A stretch of DNA of 64,000 nucleotides from Halomonas salipaludis (GTDB lineage Bacteria; Pseudomonadota; Gammaproteobacteria; Pseudomonadales; Halomonadaceae). Below, one piece after another: positions 49,862 through 57,996 of this stretch. The notes under the pieces were generated by a model. It ran no database searches. It was not told the origin of the DNA and saw only the letters and a list, made by a program, of their open reading frames with translations. The stretch is from the NCBI RefSeq assembly GCF_002286975.1, contig NZ_NSKB01000011.1, positions 1 to 64,000 of the forward strand. The letters are read 5' to 3'. Numbering within the stretch: position 1 is the stretch's first letter; each line of letters opens with the position of its first letter. The position numbers and the translations under genes are program-made.

Positions 49862-50148
49862 CAGCCCCCCTCGGCGTAGCCATCAGCAAGGCGATAGCGC
49901 TTGATCCACTTCCCGGGGCGCCCTGGCCAAGGATGCCGCTCTGAGACGATCGAGAAGCCTTTCTGACGCAGCTCCCGCACCGCGGCAGGGGCGTGCGCTA
50001 TTTCCAGGTTCCGTTGAAGCTCAGCAGCGCTCTGAGGCCCTGCCCGAAGAGCTACTAGGACACGGCCTGCGTGTGTGGCAGGCTCGACCTGAGAGGTGAT
50101 GTTTGAGTTGGCTCGGGTCTGCTCCCCGGACTTTTTCATGATATTCAT
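49861..50148 (-). CDS. Small winged-helix protein
   Basis: From ATG 50148 (MNIMKKSG) the 95 residues hold one winged HTH: HAGRVLVALRAGPQSAAELQRNLEIAHAPAAVRELRQKGFSIVSERHPWPGRPGKWIKRYRLA. Such proteins recur in prophages and satellites, with unknown roles. It overlaps the next gene by ATGA and follows a 31-codon frame by two bases. Confidence 0.65.
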   Translation of the reverse strand: MNIMKKSGEQTRANSNITSQVEPATHAGRVLVALRAGPQSAAELQRNLEIAHAPAAVRELRQKGFSIVSERHPWPGRPGKWIKRYRLADGYAEGG

Positions 50149-50150
50149 GA

Positions 50151-50246
50151 TCACCGCCCCCTCATATCTCGCCGATGGTTGTGACGGATGAGGCGCCGGG
50201 TCAGCCAGCGCCAGCAAGCGGCGATAGCGAAGGCGGCTTCAAACAT
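50151..50246 (-). CDS. 31-residue ORF in the AlpA operon
   Basis: The frame starts at an ATG overlapping the end of the AlpA-like gene (ATGTTTGA) and stops two bases before the next ATG. The peptide is basic with a short hydrophobic start (MFEAAFAIAACWRWLTRRLIRH). Tight packing favours a real gene, but the length is too short to be sure. Confidence 0.35.
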   Translation of the reverse strand: MFEAAFAIAACWRWLTRRLIRHNHRRDMRGR

Positions 50247-50553
50247 GGCACGGCCCTCCCTTGGCCAAGGAAGCCACAGCAGTGTTCGCATAGACATCAC
50301 CATCGGCAAGCCAATCAAGAACGTCCTTAAGCCGATAGCGGACCATCCGTCCACGCTTCACGAATGGCGGTGCCGGCCGACCGAGTAAGCTGCCGGTGAT
50401 GCGGGACTTTCGGGCGGTGGAAGGTTGGGCGGGAATAAGGCCAGGGAAGACAGCCGTCTCGGGCAGCTCGATCAGTGCCGGGTCGAAACCGTCACAATAG
50501 CGGGCCAGGGCGTTGGCGAGGATGTCGCCTGGTGGTTGTTTCTTGGTAGGCAT
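50239..50553 (-). CDS. AlpA-like DNA-binding regulator
   Basis: The 104-residue protein carries a MerR/AlpA-type HTH (PSTARKSRITGSLLGRPAPPFVKRGRMVRYRLKDVLDWL), the form that selects DNA via a Tyr-Arg-Leu wing. AlpA proteins activate excision or early genes in P4-like elements and PICIs. It heads the compact minus-strand regulatory operon near the integrase. Confidence 0.7.
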   Translation of the reverse strand: MPTKKQPPGDILANALARYCDGFDPALIELPETAVFPGLIPAQPSTARKSRITGSLLGRPAPPFVKRGRMVRYRLKDVLDWLADGDVYANTAVASLAKGGPCHV

Positions 50554-50655
50554 CGAAGCATCTCCAAGTTGCTGGTTGATGCTTCAATGGTGGCTAAGGA
50601 ACCGGTAATAGAATATGCCGTTAGCATGCAGACTGTACAGTTCAGAGCCCTACGC

Positions 50656-51462
50656 CTAGCCTCTTTTCCGCAGCCAGTCATAAATGGTTCTAAACTTTAC
50701 AGGCTCTCTTTTCTCTATCTCTTGGGCAGCCGCTCTTAAGCTCTTAAAGCGACACCTGTTCTCATCATAATATTTATAAACGTCTTTCTTTATTAACTCT
50801 GTCTCAGCATGCCTCCCCCTTGCAGCTTTTGAAGCATTCTCTTTCACTGTATCGCGAACATGCTCCCACACTTTAAGCTGCTGCGAAAGCATTGATACCC
50901 AATGGTAGCCAGCGACACAATCGTCCCCCATGGCCCTTGAAATTATTAGACCATCAATAGCATGAAGTATAAATGAATGAATACCCAACTCTATCAAAAC
51001 ACGCGTAGCCTCACTTTCACTTTCCCACAAGTGGCACATCACGTTGACAGCAATGGCTGAACTGCCCATGTCATCAACCTCTTTTCTGGTCATAGGTTTA
51101 CCTTGGGCATCAGTAAAACAACTGTTTCCATTAGAGTACGCGTCTCTAACCATCATCACATAGGGCACAATTGACAGATAGCAAATTTTCTCAACCTGAT
51201 TATTTTCCTTAACCCCTCCTTCTAAAACACCATTTAAAAAATCAAATGACTCTTTACCTAAGCCCCATACCTCCGGGCTATAAAACTCCCGAGGACCATC
51301 GCAAAGAAAAAAGAACTCTGGACTTTCCCTTCTAAAAGTTTTGACCACATCAAGCACTTGTATAGCAAAATCAAAAACAGAAATCTTCTCTTTCTTGAGC
51401 TCTTCACTCAAATCAAAATCATCAAGCGCACCCTTACTTAATGTTACACACTTTTCATACAT
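50656..51462 (-). CDS. AT-rich hypothetical protein with C-terminal HTH-like segment
   Basis: From ATG 51462 (GGAGAGG upstream) the protein has 268 residues. The N-terminal ~200 are helical without recognised motifs. The end (LIKKDVYKYYDENRCRFKSLRAAAQEIEKREPVKFRTIYDWLRKRG) looks like a small helix-turn-helix. Base composition is much more AT-rich than its neighbours. The place between integrase and AlpA is a usual cargo spot, so it may be a defence or regulatory add-on. Confidence 0.6.
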   Translation of the reverse strand: MYEKCVTLSKGALDDFDLSEELKKEKISVFDFAIQVLDVVKTFRRESPEFFFLCDGPREFYSPEVWGLGKESFDFLNGVLEGGVKENNQVEKICYLSIVPYVMMVRDAYSNGNSCFTDAQGKPMTRKEVDDMGSSAIAVNVMCHLWESESEATRVLIELGIHSFILHAIDGLIISRAMGDDCVAGYHWVSMLSQQLKVWEHVRDTVKENASKAARGRHAETELIKKDVYKYYDENRCRFKSLRAAAQEIEKREPVKFRTIYDWLRKRG

Positions 51463-51584
51463 AAGCACCTCTCCTCGCTCTCTCAATCTAAGCGTGGCCA
51501 GCCAGTATGGTGGAATTCCCGCGCATTAGGCGAGCCACCCTAGCCCAGCCAACGAGACGGCTCACGCCATCCGCGCCAGCCCTA

Positions 51585-52967
51585 TCAAACAAGTGCCCGT
51601 CGGGCATCATCCTTTGCTGTATCCGCCTCCTGGCCCGGCGCAAGCTTGGCAAACGCCTCCACGGCGTCGCGCTTGTGGTCTGGCGCCAGGTGAGCGTAGT
51701 GGGCGATGGTTGTCTGGATTTCGGCGTGTGCCATCAATTTGGAGACTGTCAGCAGGTCGGTACCGGCCATGACCAGTTGGGACGCGAAGTTGTGGCGGAG
51801 GGTGTAGAGCTGCAGGTCGTCGGGCAGCCCTCCCAGTTTGCGGACGGCAGCCCACGGCCGTTGCATCGCGGTCTGAGCCATTCGCCTGCCGTTGACGGAC
51901 GAGGCGAACACCAGGCCGGCCATCGGCTCGCCCTGCTGCTTCCACCAGGTCTTGAGTACGACTACGGCTGCCCGGGACAGCGGGAAGGTCTGGGGCTCTG
52001 GGCGACTGTGCGCGGTCTTCTCGATCACCTTACGGATCGTGGCGAAGGCCAGGTTGACGTGCTCCCAGCGCAGGCCGAATAGGTCGCCGGGACGGAAGCC
52101 AGTGAAGTACATCACCTTGATGAACGGCGCGACATGATCGACGTAGGCCACCCGGTCCAGGTCGGGCAGATACGCCTTGCCGTGGGCTCGGCTGCTGCGC
52201 CGCTGCTCGCGCTTGAGCTCTTGATAGGTCTCCAGGCCGGCGAACAGCTTCTCGACCTCCTCCAGCTCCAGATAACGACGCTCGGCGCCCTGCTCGGCCA
52301 GCTCGTCCTCGGTCAGCGCCGGTTTCTGCAGCTTGATGCCCTTCAGCGGGTTGGCCGGGATTACCTTCCGCTCGGCGGCGTGCTCCAGCATCGTATAGAG
52401 GGCGCCGTAATCGCGCCTGAGGGTGGAGAAGGCGCGGGGACTGGATGGAGGCTCGCCCTTGTCCTTCGGCGGCTTCACGGCCTCCTGCTCGGCCTGCCAG
52501 CGCTCGACATCGGCACGGGTGAGGCTGCCCATCGGCTTGTCGAGCCAATCGAAGAAGGCATAGCGGATACGGCGCAAGGTGGCGGCCCCATCCTTCTTGC
52601 GTTTCTGGTAGGCGGTATAGGGGCCCTCCAGGTAGGCGCGGAGAGTCTGCTGCTGCTGGCGCTCGGCTTCGGCCTTGGCTTCCTCGAGCACGGCGCGTGG
52701 GTCGCCGCTCTGGGCAACTATGGCCAATGCCTCTTTGGCATCCTCACGAGCTTGGGCCGCCGTAAAGGGGGCGCCGTAGCGGCCGAGAGTCAGCACGCGA
52801 CGCTGGCCAGCGGTGTTGTAGTAGGACACGCGCAGAGCCAGCCCTCGCTTTCCGGCACGGACGTGATAACCGGAGAGGTCAGCGTCCCATACTTCGTCGC
52901 CCTCGGGCAGCTCGCGCGCCAGTCGCTCGAGCACTCGGGTCGTCAGCTTCTCTGTCACCTTTGCCAT
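51585..52967 (-). CDS. int: Tyrosine integrase of the tRNA-Pro island
   Basis: The 460-residue recombinase has an N-terminal arm-binding region, a core-binding domain and the catalytic domain: Arg in FTGFRPGDLFGLRW, the LRH box as YTLRHNFASQLV (Tyr replaces the first His), His in MAHAEIQTT and the nucleophile Tyr in IAHYAHL. This is the type that uses tRNA 3' ends. It is transcribed away from attR into the island, and its start is 163 bp from the attR core. Confidence 0.94.
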   Translation of the reverse strand: MAKVTEKLTTRVLERLARELPEGDEVWDADLSGYHVRAGKRGLALRVSYYNTAGQRRVLTLGRYGAPFTAAQAREDAKEALAIVAQSGDPRAVLEEAKAEAERQQQQTLRAYLEGPYTAYQKRKKDGAATLRRIRYAFFDWLDKPMGSLTRADVERWQAEQEAVKPPKDKGEPPSSPRAFSTLRRDYGALYTMLEHAAERKVIPANPLKGIKLQKPALTEDELAEQGAERRYLELEEVEKLFAGLETYQELKREQRRSSRAHGKAYLPDLDRVAYVDHVAPFIKVMYFTGFRPGDLFGLRWEHVNLAFATIRKVIEKTAHSRPEPQTFPLSRAAVVVLKTWWKQQGEPMAGLVFASSVNGRRMAQTAMQRPWAAVRKLGGLPDDLQLYTLRHNFASQLVMAGTDLLTVSKLMAHAEIQTTIAHYAHLAPDHKRDAVEAFAKLAPGQEADTAKDDARRALV

Positions 52968-52980
52968 GCCCCACCCTTTT

Positions 52981-53000
52981 CAGGTTCCAAATAGGTTCCA
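52981..53000 (+). promoter_or_regulatory. Putative integrase arm-type site, right
   Basis: Identical over 20 bp to 31567-31586. Here the second AGGTTCCA continues with AAT, so two full 11-bp units AGGTTCCAAAT stand in tandem (52982-53003). It overlaps the int upstream region, so integrase binding could also repress its own gene. Confidence 0.65.
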
Positions 53001-53129
53001 AATGTAGGATATAACGGGCAATACCAAGCAACAAAGGGAAATCTGCAATCACAACACAATTACTTGTTTTTCATTGAAAAATTCGTTGATCATTGGTGAT
53101 GTTAGTTCCTGTGGATTTACAGTGATCAC

Positions 53130-53177
53130 GCCTTCGGGAGGCAGAGGTCGTAGGTTCGAATCCTGTCGCTCCGACCA
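53130..53177 (+). repeat. attR core (48-bp direct repeat)
   Basis: A perfect copy of the tRNA-Pro 3' segment. The 5' half of the tRNA is missing, so this is not a functional tRNA gene. Confidence 0.95.
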
Positions 53178-53188
53178 TAGAATCCCCT

Positions 53189-53219
53189 AACGCCCTGCGA
53201 TCACTCGCGGGGCGTTTTC
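53189..53219 (+). terminator. Original tRNA-Pro terminator, displaced by the island
   Basis: Twelve-base arms (53189-53200 and 53205-53216, one G-U pair) end in TTTT. It starts 11 bp after attR, where the terminator of the uninterrupted tRNA gene would be expected. Confidence 0.8.
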
Positions 53220-53256
53220 GTTGTGCTAATCTGGCCACTCCACGCCGCTGCCGGAG

Positions 53257-53272
53257 CGTCAGCATGCTGACG
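53257..53272. promoter_or_regulatory. Perfect 16-bp palindrome over the mntA start codon
   Basis: CGTCAGCATGCTGACG is fully self-complementary and contains the mntA ATG (53264-53266) just after the GGAG ribosome site. It may be a DNA operator for autoregulation, or an RNA hairpin that hides the start codon. Confidence 0.55.
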
Positions 53273-53671
53273 GTTGCCCAACAACAGACGTTAACCACCC
53301 TGCTGCGCCAGGCGCTGCCCCCACTGCAGGCCATCTACCTTTTTGGCAGTCAGGCCAGCGATCAGGCCCAGCAGGATAGCGACATCGATCTTGCCATCCT
53401 GCTACCCAGGCCGGTGGACGCCGAAGCGCTTTGGCACCTCGGCGACCAAATCGCCGGCGCGCTCGGGCAGGATGTCGACCTGGTCGATCTACGCCAGGCA
53501 AGCACCGTGATGCGCCATCAGGTCATTACCCATGGTACCCGCCTATGGCAGCGCGACCAGGCAGCGGACGAATTCGAACTCAGCTGTTTGAGCGAATACT
53601 GGGACCTACAGATCATGCGCCGCGGCATCCTCTCCGATATTCGCCAGCGAGGCAGTGTCTATGACCGATGA
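53264..53671 (+). CDS. mntA: MntA-type nucleotidyltransferase antitoxin
   Basis: The 135-residue minimal nucleotidyltransferase has IYLFGSQASDQAQQDSDIDLAILL, with the Gly-Ser and the two catalytic aspartates (D40, D42) of the family. MntA antitoxins neutralise HepT by adding AMP to a tyrosine near its active site. It overlaps hepT by 11 bp. It lies just outside attR, on the chromosome side, so it is not part of the 48-bp-flanked island. Confidence 0.88.
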   Translation: MLTVAQQQTLTTLLRQALPPLQAIYLFGSQASDQAQQDSDIDLAILLPRPVDAEALWHLGDQIAGALGQDVDLVDLRQASTVMRHQVITHGTRLWQRDQAADEFELSCLSEYWDLQIMRRGILSDIRQRGSVYDR

Positions 53672-54071
53672 CGTGCTGCTCAACAAGGCAGCCACCATCG
53701 AGCGCTGCGTGGCTCGCGCCCAGCAGGAGTATCAAGCCGCAGGCGCAGGGTTCGCCCAGGACTTTACCCGCCAGGATGCTGCCATTCTCAACTTGCAGCG
53801 CGCCTGTGAGGCTGCCATCGACGGGGGCTCCCACCTGGTTCGCCGCCAGGCCTTGGGCGCACCGCAGAGCGCCCGCGAGGTGTTCGATCTGCTAGCCGCG
53901 GCCCAACTGCTCGACGCGCCGCTAGCCGACGTGCTGAAACGCATGACCGGTTTTCGTAACATCTCAGTGCACGACTACCAGAAGGTTCAGATCCCGATCG
54001 TTGTCGCCATCATCACCAAGCATAGTGACGACTTGCTGAGCTTCGCCCGGCGGCTGATCGAACTGAGCTGA
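53661..54071 (+). CDS. hepT: HepT-type HEPN toxin
   Basis: The 136-residue helical HEPN protein has the RNase motif R-x4-H-x-Y as R99-NISV-H104-D-Y106. Tyr106 is the residue expected to be AMPylated by MntA. I use ATG 53661 (MTDDVLL), with GAGG upstream. The active toxin would cleave RNA and stop growth. It is convergent with the GMC oxidoreductase gene. Confidence 0.88.
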   Translation: MTDDVLLNKAATIERCVARAQQEYQAAGAGFAQDFTRQDAAILNLQRACEAAIDGGSHLVRRQALGAPQSAREVFDLLAAAQLLDAPLADVLKRMTGFRNISVHDYQKVQIPIVVAIITKHSDDLLSFARRLIELS

Positions 54072-54080
54072 GCTTGCTCG

Positions 54081-55742
54081 TCACTCCCCAGCCAAGATCC
54101 AGCGCGCCGCTTTCTCGGCAATCATCAGCGTCGGTGAATTGGTGTTGCCGCTGGTGATGGTCGGCATCACGCTGGCGTCCACCACCCGCAGGCCGTCGAC
54201 GCCGTGCACCCGCAGGTGCGAGTCGACCACTGCCATGGGATCCTCGGCGCGGCCCATTTTCGCCGTGCCCACCGGATGGAAGATGGTGGTGCCGATGTCG
54301 CCGGCTAGCCGCGCCAGGTCCTCGTCGCTCTGGTACTCGATGCCGGGCTTGACCTCCTCCGGCTGATACTTGGCAAAGGCCGGCTGCTCGGCGATGCGCC
54401 GGGTGACCCGCAGCGAATCCGCCGCCACCTTGCGATCCTCTTCAGTGCTCAGGTAGTGGGGCGCAATGGCCGGGGCTTGCCGCGGGTCGGCGCTCTTGAT
54501 GCGCACCGTGCCACGGCTGGTGGGGTTGAGATTGCAGACGCTGGCGGTGATCGCCGGGAAGTCGTGCAGCGGCTGGCCGAAGGCCGGCAGGCTGAGCGGC
54601 TGAACATGATATTCGAGATTGGGGTGGCGATAGTCGGCGCTGCTGCGGGTGAAGGCGCACAGCTGCGACGGCGCCATGCTCATCGGGCCGGTGCGGTGGA
54701 GCAGATACTCCAGACCGATCTTGGCCTTGCCCAGCCAGCTCGCCGCCAGGGTATTGAGGGTCTTGGCACCGCTGACCCGATAGACTGAGCGGATCTGCAG
54801 GTGATCCTGCAGGTTCTCCCCCACCCCCGGCAGTTCGCGCACCACCGCAATGCCGTGCTGAGCGAGCAGGTCAGCGGGGCCAATACCGGAGAGCTGCAGC
54901 AGCTGCGGCGAACCGATGGCCCCGGCGGCCATAATCACCTCGCGCTTGGCCGTCACCCGGGTGACGGCGCCTCCACGCTCCAGCTCGACGCCGCTGGCGC
55001 GAGGCTTTCCATCACTACCGCCCTCGTCGAACAGCAGCCGATGTACCTGAGCGGAGTGCCACAGGGTAAAGTTGCTGCGCTTCTCACACACGGGACGCAG
55101 GAAGGCCTTGGCGGCGTTCCAGCGCCAGCCGCCACGCTGGTTGACCTCGAAGTAGTCGACGCCTTCGTTGTCGCCGCGATTGAAGTCGTCGGTGCGCGGA
55201 ATGCCCGCCTCCACCGCCGCCGCGGCGAAGTCGTCCAGCACCTCCCAGCTCAGGCGCTGCTTCTCGACCCGCCACTCACCGCCGTGGCCGTGAAAGTCGC
55301 GGTGGCCGGCATCGGCGTCGCCGCCTGCGTCCAGGCGCTGGTGATCCTCATGGGCAATGAAGTCCGGCAGGCAATTCTCCCAGCGCCAGGCCTCATCGCC
55401 CAGCGCCTCGGCCCAGCCGTCGTAGTCGCGCGCTTGGCCACGGATATACAGCATGCCGTTGATGCTCGAGCAGCCGCCCAGGGTCTTGCCGCGCGGGTAG
55501 ATCAGCGAACGGCCGTTGAGCCCCGGATCCGGCTCGGTGCGAAACAGCCAGTCGGTGCGCGGGTTGTCGATGCAGTAGAGATAGCCCACCGGAATATGAA
55601 TCCAGTGGTAGTTGTCGCGCCCGCCGGCCTCGATCAGCAGCACCCGGTTGGCCGGGTCGGCGCTCAAGCGATTGGCCAGCAAGCAACCGGCGGTGCCGGC
55701 GCCTACCACGATGTAGTCGAACTCTGCCGCATCACTGTGCAT
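54081..55742 (-). CDS. GMC-family FAD oxidoreductase (choline dehydrogenase-like)
   Basis: The 553-residue flavoenzyme begins with YIVVGAGTAGCLLANRLS (about residues 10-27), then RGKTLGGCSSINGMLYIRG and GIGPADLL, the GMC signatures. The C-terminal active-site block is HPVGTAKMG ... NTNSPTLMIAEKAA. BetA-like enzymes oxidise choline to betaine aldehyde, but many relatives oxidise other alcohols, so substrate is open. ATG 55742 has GGGAGA upstream; in-frame starts further upstream (to 55826) are less likely. No betB or betI is nearby. Confidence 0.85.
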   Translation of the reverse strand: MHSDAAEFDYIVVGAGTAGCLLANRLSADPANRVLLIEAGGRDNYHWIHIPVGYLYCIDNPRTDWLFRTEPDPGLNGRSLIYPRGKTLGGCSSINGMLYIRGQARDYDGWAEALGDEAWRWENCLPDFIAHEDHQRLDAGGDADAGHRDFHGHGGEWRVEKQRLSWEVLDDFAAAAVEAGIPRTDDFNRGDNEGVDYFEVNQRGGWRWNAAKAFLRPVCEKRSNFTLWHSAQVHRLLFDEGGSDGKPRASGVELERGGAVTRVTAKREVIMAAGAIGSPQLLQLSGIGPADLLAQHGIAVVRELPGVGENLQDHLQIRSVYRVSGAKTLNTLAASWLGKAKIGLEYLLHRTGPMSMAPSQLCAFTRSSADYRHPNLEYHVQPLSLPAFGQPLHDFPAITASVCNLNPTSRGTVRIKSADPRQAPAIAPHYLSTEEDRKVAADSLRVTRRIAEQPAFAKYQPEEVKPGIEYQSDEDLARLAGDIGTTIFHPVGTAKMGRAEDPMAVVDSHLRVHGVDGLRVVDASVMPTITSGNTNSPTLMIAEKAARWILAGE

Positions 55743-55903
55743 CGGCGCACCATCTCCCATCGCTGTGTCATGCGGCATCGACGCCGCTGGCCCACCCCAG
55801 CCTACCGGGATTCCCGCCGCCAACAATTGACCTTTCGGTTAGCGGGCGGGCGCGCGGTGAATGATAGAATGCAGAGCTCGCAGCGACGTCGGGGATAGCA
55901 GCG

Positions 55904-56575
55904 ATGAAAGTGCTAGTGGTAGAAGATAATGACAATCTGGCGCGCTCCATCTCGGCGGCGCTCGAAGACACCGGATTCCAGGCCGAGGTGAGCCGCGATG
56001 GCCGTAGCGCCGAGCACTGCCTGGAGGTGGGCGCCTACGACCTGCTGGTCCTCGATCTGGGGCTTCCGGAGCTCGATGGCATCAGCCTGCTGCGTCGCCT
56101 GCGCCAGCGTCAGGACACTATCCCGGTGCTGATCATCTCGGCGCGGGATGCCCTCGATCAGCGCATCCTGGGGCTCGAAGAAGGTGCCGACGACTACCTC
56201 TGCAAGCCCTTCTCGCTGGACGAGGTGGCCGCCAGGGCCAAGGCGCTGGTGCGTCGCGCCAAGCAGTTCGGCGGCGACACTCTGCGCAGCGGTCGCCTGG
56301 AGTTCCACCCCGATGCCATGGAGCTGCGCCTCGACGGCGAGCCGGTGGCACTGCACCGCCGCGAGTTGGAGGTGATGGAGTATCTGCTGATCAACCAGGG
56401 CCGCCTGGTCAGCAAGGGGCAGATCGCCGATCGCCTCTCCACCACCGACGACCCGGTCAGCCACACAGCAGTGGAGACCTATGTGTCTCGCCTGCGCAAG
56501 AAACTCGGCGTCGATGTCGGTCTCAAGACGGTGCGCGGCCTCGGCTACCTGCTCGACCCCCAGGATGGCGGCTGA
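55904..56575 (+). CDS. tctD: OmpR-family response regulator, TctD-like
   Basis: The receiver domain has phospho-acceptor Asp51 (LLVLDLGLPELDG) and Lys in YLCKPFS. The C-terminal winged helix (about 128-220) follows, with VETYVSRLRKKLG. It resembles TctD/QseB regulators. The stop overlaps the kinase start (TGATG). A plausible target is the tctCBA operon about 5 kb away. Confidence 0.85.
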   Translation: MKVLVVEDNDNLARSISAALEDTGFQAEVSRDGRSAEHCLEVGAYDLLVLDLGLPELDGISLLRRLRQRQDTIPVLIISARDALDQRILGLEEGADDYLCKPFSLDEVAARAKALVRRAKQFGGDTLRSGRLEFHPDAMELRLDGEPVALHRRELEVMEYLLINQGRLVSKGQIADRLSTTDDPVSHTAVETYVSRLRKKLGVDVGLKTVRGLGYLLDPQDGG

Positions 56576-57996
56576 TGCGTTCGATTCGTGCCCGCCTGCT
56601 GATCTGGATCGGCCTGCCCTTCACTGGCCTGGCCCTGTTGGCCCTGCTGGCCAGCCACTACCTGCTGTCGCGCCAGATCAACGAGACCTTCGACGACATG
56701 CTGCTCAACGCCGCCGAGCGGGTCGAGCGGCGTATCCACTCGGTAGATGGTGAGCTGCGTATCAATATGCACTATTTCAGCATCAGCACCTTAGGCAGTC
56801 GCGGCGACGGCAAGATCTTCTATCGCATCCAGGAGGTCGATGGCAGCATGCTGGCCGGCTTCGCCGGTCTTCAAGGTCCGACTACCGGGCTCGACCAGCC
56901 GCTGTTCTACGACGTCGACTATGCCGGCAACGCCCTGCGCGCCGTCGCCCTGACCTTCCCACTGACCCGCGCCAACCAGTCCCGCCAGATCGAGGTGATC
57001 GTCGCCGAGTCCACCGAGCCGCGCCGGGCTCTGATCAGCGATTTCATGCTTACGCTGAGCAGCCTGATGGCGGTGGGCGGCCTGCTGGCCATCTCCATCG
57101 CCCTGCTCGCCATCCACAAGGGCCTGGCACCGCTGAATGCCATCCGCCGCGCCCTACACCGCCGCTCACAGCATGACCTGGAGCCGTTGGTTGGCGAGGT
57201 GCCACGGGAAGTCGCGCCGCTGATTCAGAGCATCAACCAGCTGATGGAGCGCATGCGCCTGAGCATCCAGAATACCCAGCAGCTCAATGCCGATGTCTCG
57301 CATCAACTGCGCACGCCGGTCTCGGAGATTCGCGCCCTGAGCGAACTTACCCTGACGCGCAGCGACGAGCCTGAGACCCGCGCCAACCTCGGTGAGATCA
57401 GCCGCATCGCCGAGCACGCCGGCCACACCGTCGAGCAGCTGCTCAGATACGCCAAGACGCGCCATGAGCTTGTCGACAGCGCCACCCTGGCCAGCGTCGA
57501 CCTGGTCGCCATCTGCCGCGACGCCTGCAGCCAGGCTGCCGCAAGCGTCTATCAGCGTGGCCAGGAGCTGGCCCTGGAAGCCGACGAGTCCTCACCGCCG
57601 CTACTTGGCGACCCCATCATGCTGCGCTGGATGGTGCAGAACCTGATCGACAACGCCAGCCTCCACGCCGGTGGCGAGCAAGCCTACCGCGGCAGCATCC
57701 AGGTCGCCGTCGAGTGCCGTGATGGCCGCTGCTCGCTGGCCGTGCGCGACGACGGAGTAGGCGTCGCTGAGGAGCGCCTGATACGTCTCACTGAGCGCTT
57801 CTATCGCGCCGATACGCGTACCCAGGGCAGCGGCCTCGGGCTGGCCATCGCCGAGCAGATCGCCCAGGCCCATGGTGCCCGGCTGATCCTGCGCAACCGT
57901 GAGGCGGGAGGGCTCGAGGCCCTCGTCAGTTTTCCGGCCCTGGCTGCGCATAGTGCGTCCGCACCCAGCGCAACATCCACGGCGTCAGCGCGATAA
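56575..57996 (+). CDS. tctE: Sensor histidine kinase, TctE-like
   Basis: The 473-residue kinase has two transmembrane helices (about 8-30 and 158-182) around a periplasmic TctE/2CSK_N-type sensor domain. The H-box is ADVSHQLRTPVSEIRAL, the N-box WMVQNLIDNASLH, and the G-boxes DDGVGVAEE and GSGLGLAIAEQ. It is translationally coupled to the regulator. Its last 71 bp overlap the 3' end of the abrB-like gene on the other strand. Confidence 0.88.
   Translation: MRSIRARLLIWIGLPFTGLALLALLASHYLLSRQINETFDDMLLNAAERVERRIHSVDGELRINMHYFSISTLGSRGDGKIFYRIQEVDGSMLAGFAGLQGPTTGLDQPLFYDVDYAGNALRAVALTFPLTRANQSRQIEVIVAESTEPRRALISDFMLTLSSLMAVGGLLAISIALLAIHKGLAPLNAIRRALHRRSQHDLEPLVGEVPREVAPLIQSINQLMERMRLSIQNTQQLNADVSHQLRTPVSEIRALSELTLTRSDEPETRANLGEISRIAEHAGHTVEQLLRYAKTRHELVDSATLASVDLVAICRDACSQAAASVYQRGQELALEADESSPPLLGDPIMLRWMVQNLIDNASLHAGGEQAYRGSIQVAVECRDGRCSLAVRDDGVGVAEERLIRLTERFYRADTRTQGSGLGLAIAEQIAQAHGARLILRNREAGGLEALVSFPALAAHSASAPSATSTASAR

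Larger units (their letters stand above)
31454..53177. mobile_element. tRNA-Pro-integrated island, satellite-like with defence cargo
   Basis: A perfect 48-bp repeat bounds 21.7 kb: the 3' part of tRNA-Pro at 31454-31501 and a second copy at 53130-53177. A tyrosine recombinase gene lies next to the right copy, and an identical 20-bp site lies inside each end. The right third holds AlpA-like, winged-helix, iteron and terminase-small-subunit genes. The left two thirds hold restriction and other defence-like genes. No capsid, tail, portal or large terminase gene is present. This fits a phage satellite (P4/PICI-like) or an integrative island derived from one. Confidence 0.92.

Noticed and set aside
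53130-53177. Second tRNA-Pro gene
   Set aside because: Only the 3' part is present; the acceptor 5' strand and D-arm are missing. It is the attR copy.
54081-55742. betA of a betaine synthesis operon
   Set aside because: The GMC fold fits, but betB, betI and a choline transporter are absent nearby, so a specific choline dehydrogenase name is not justified.
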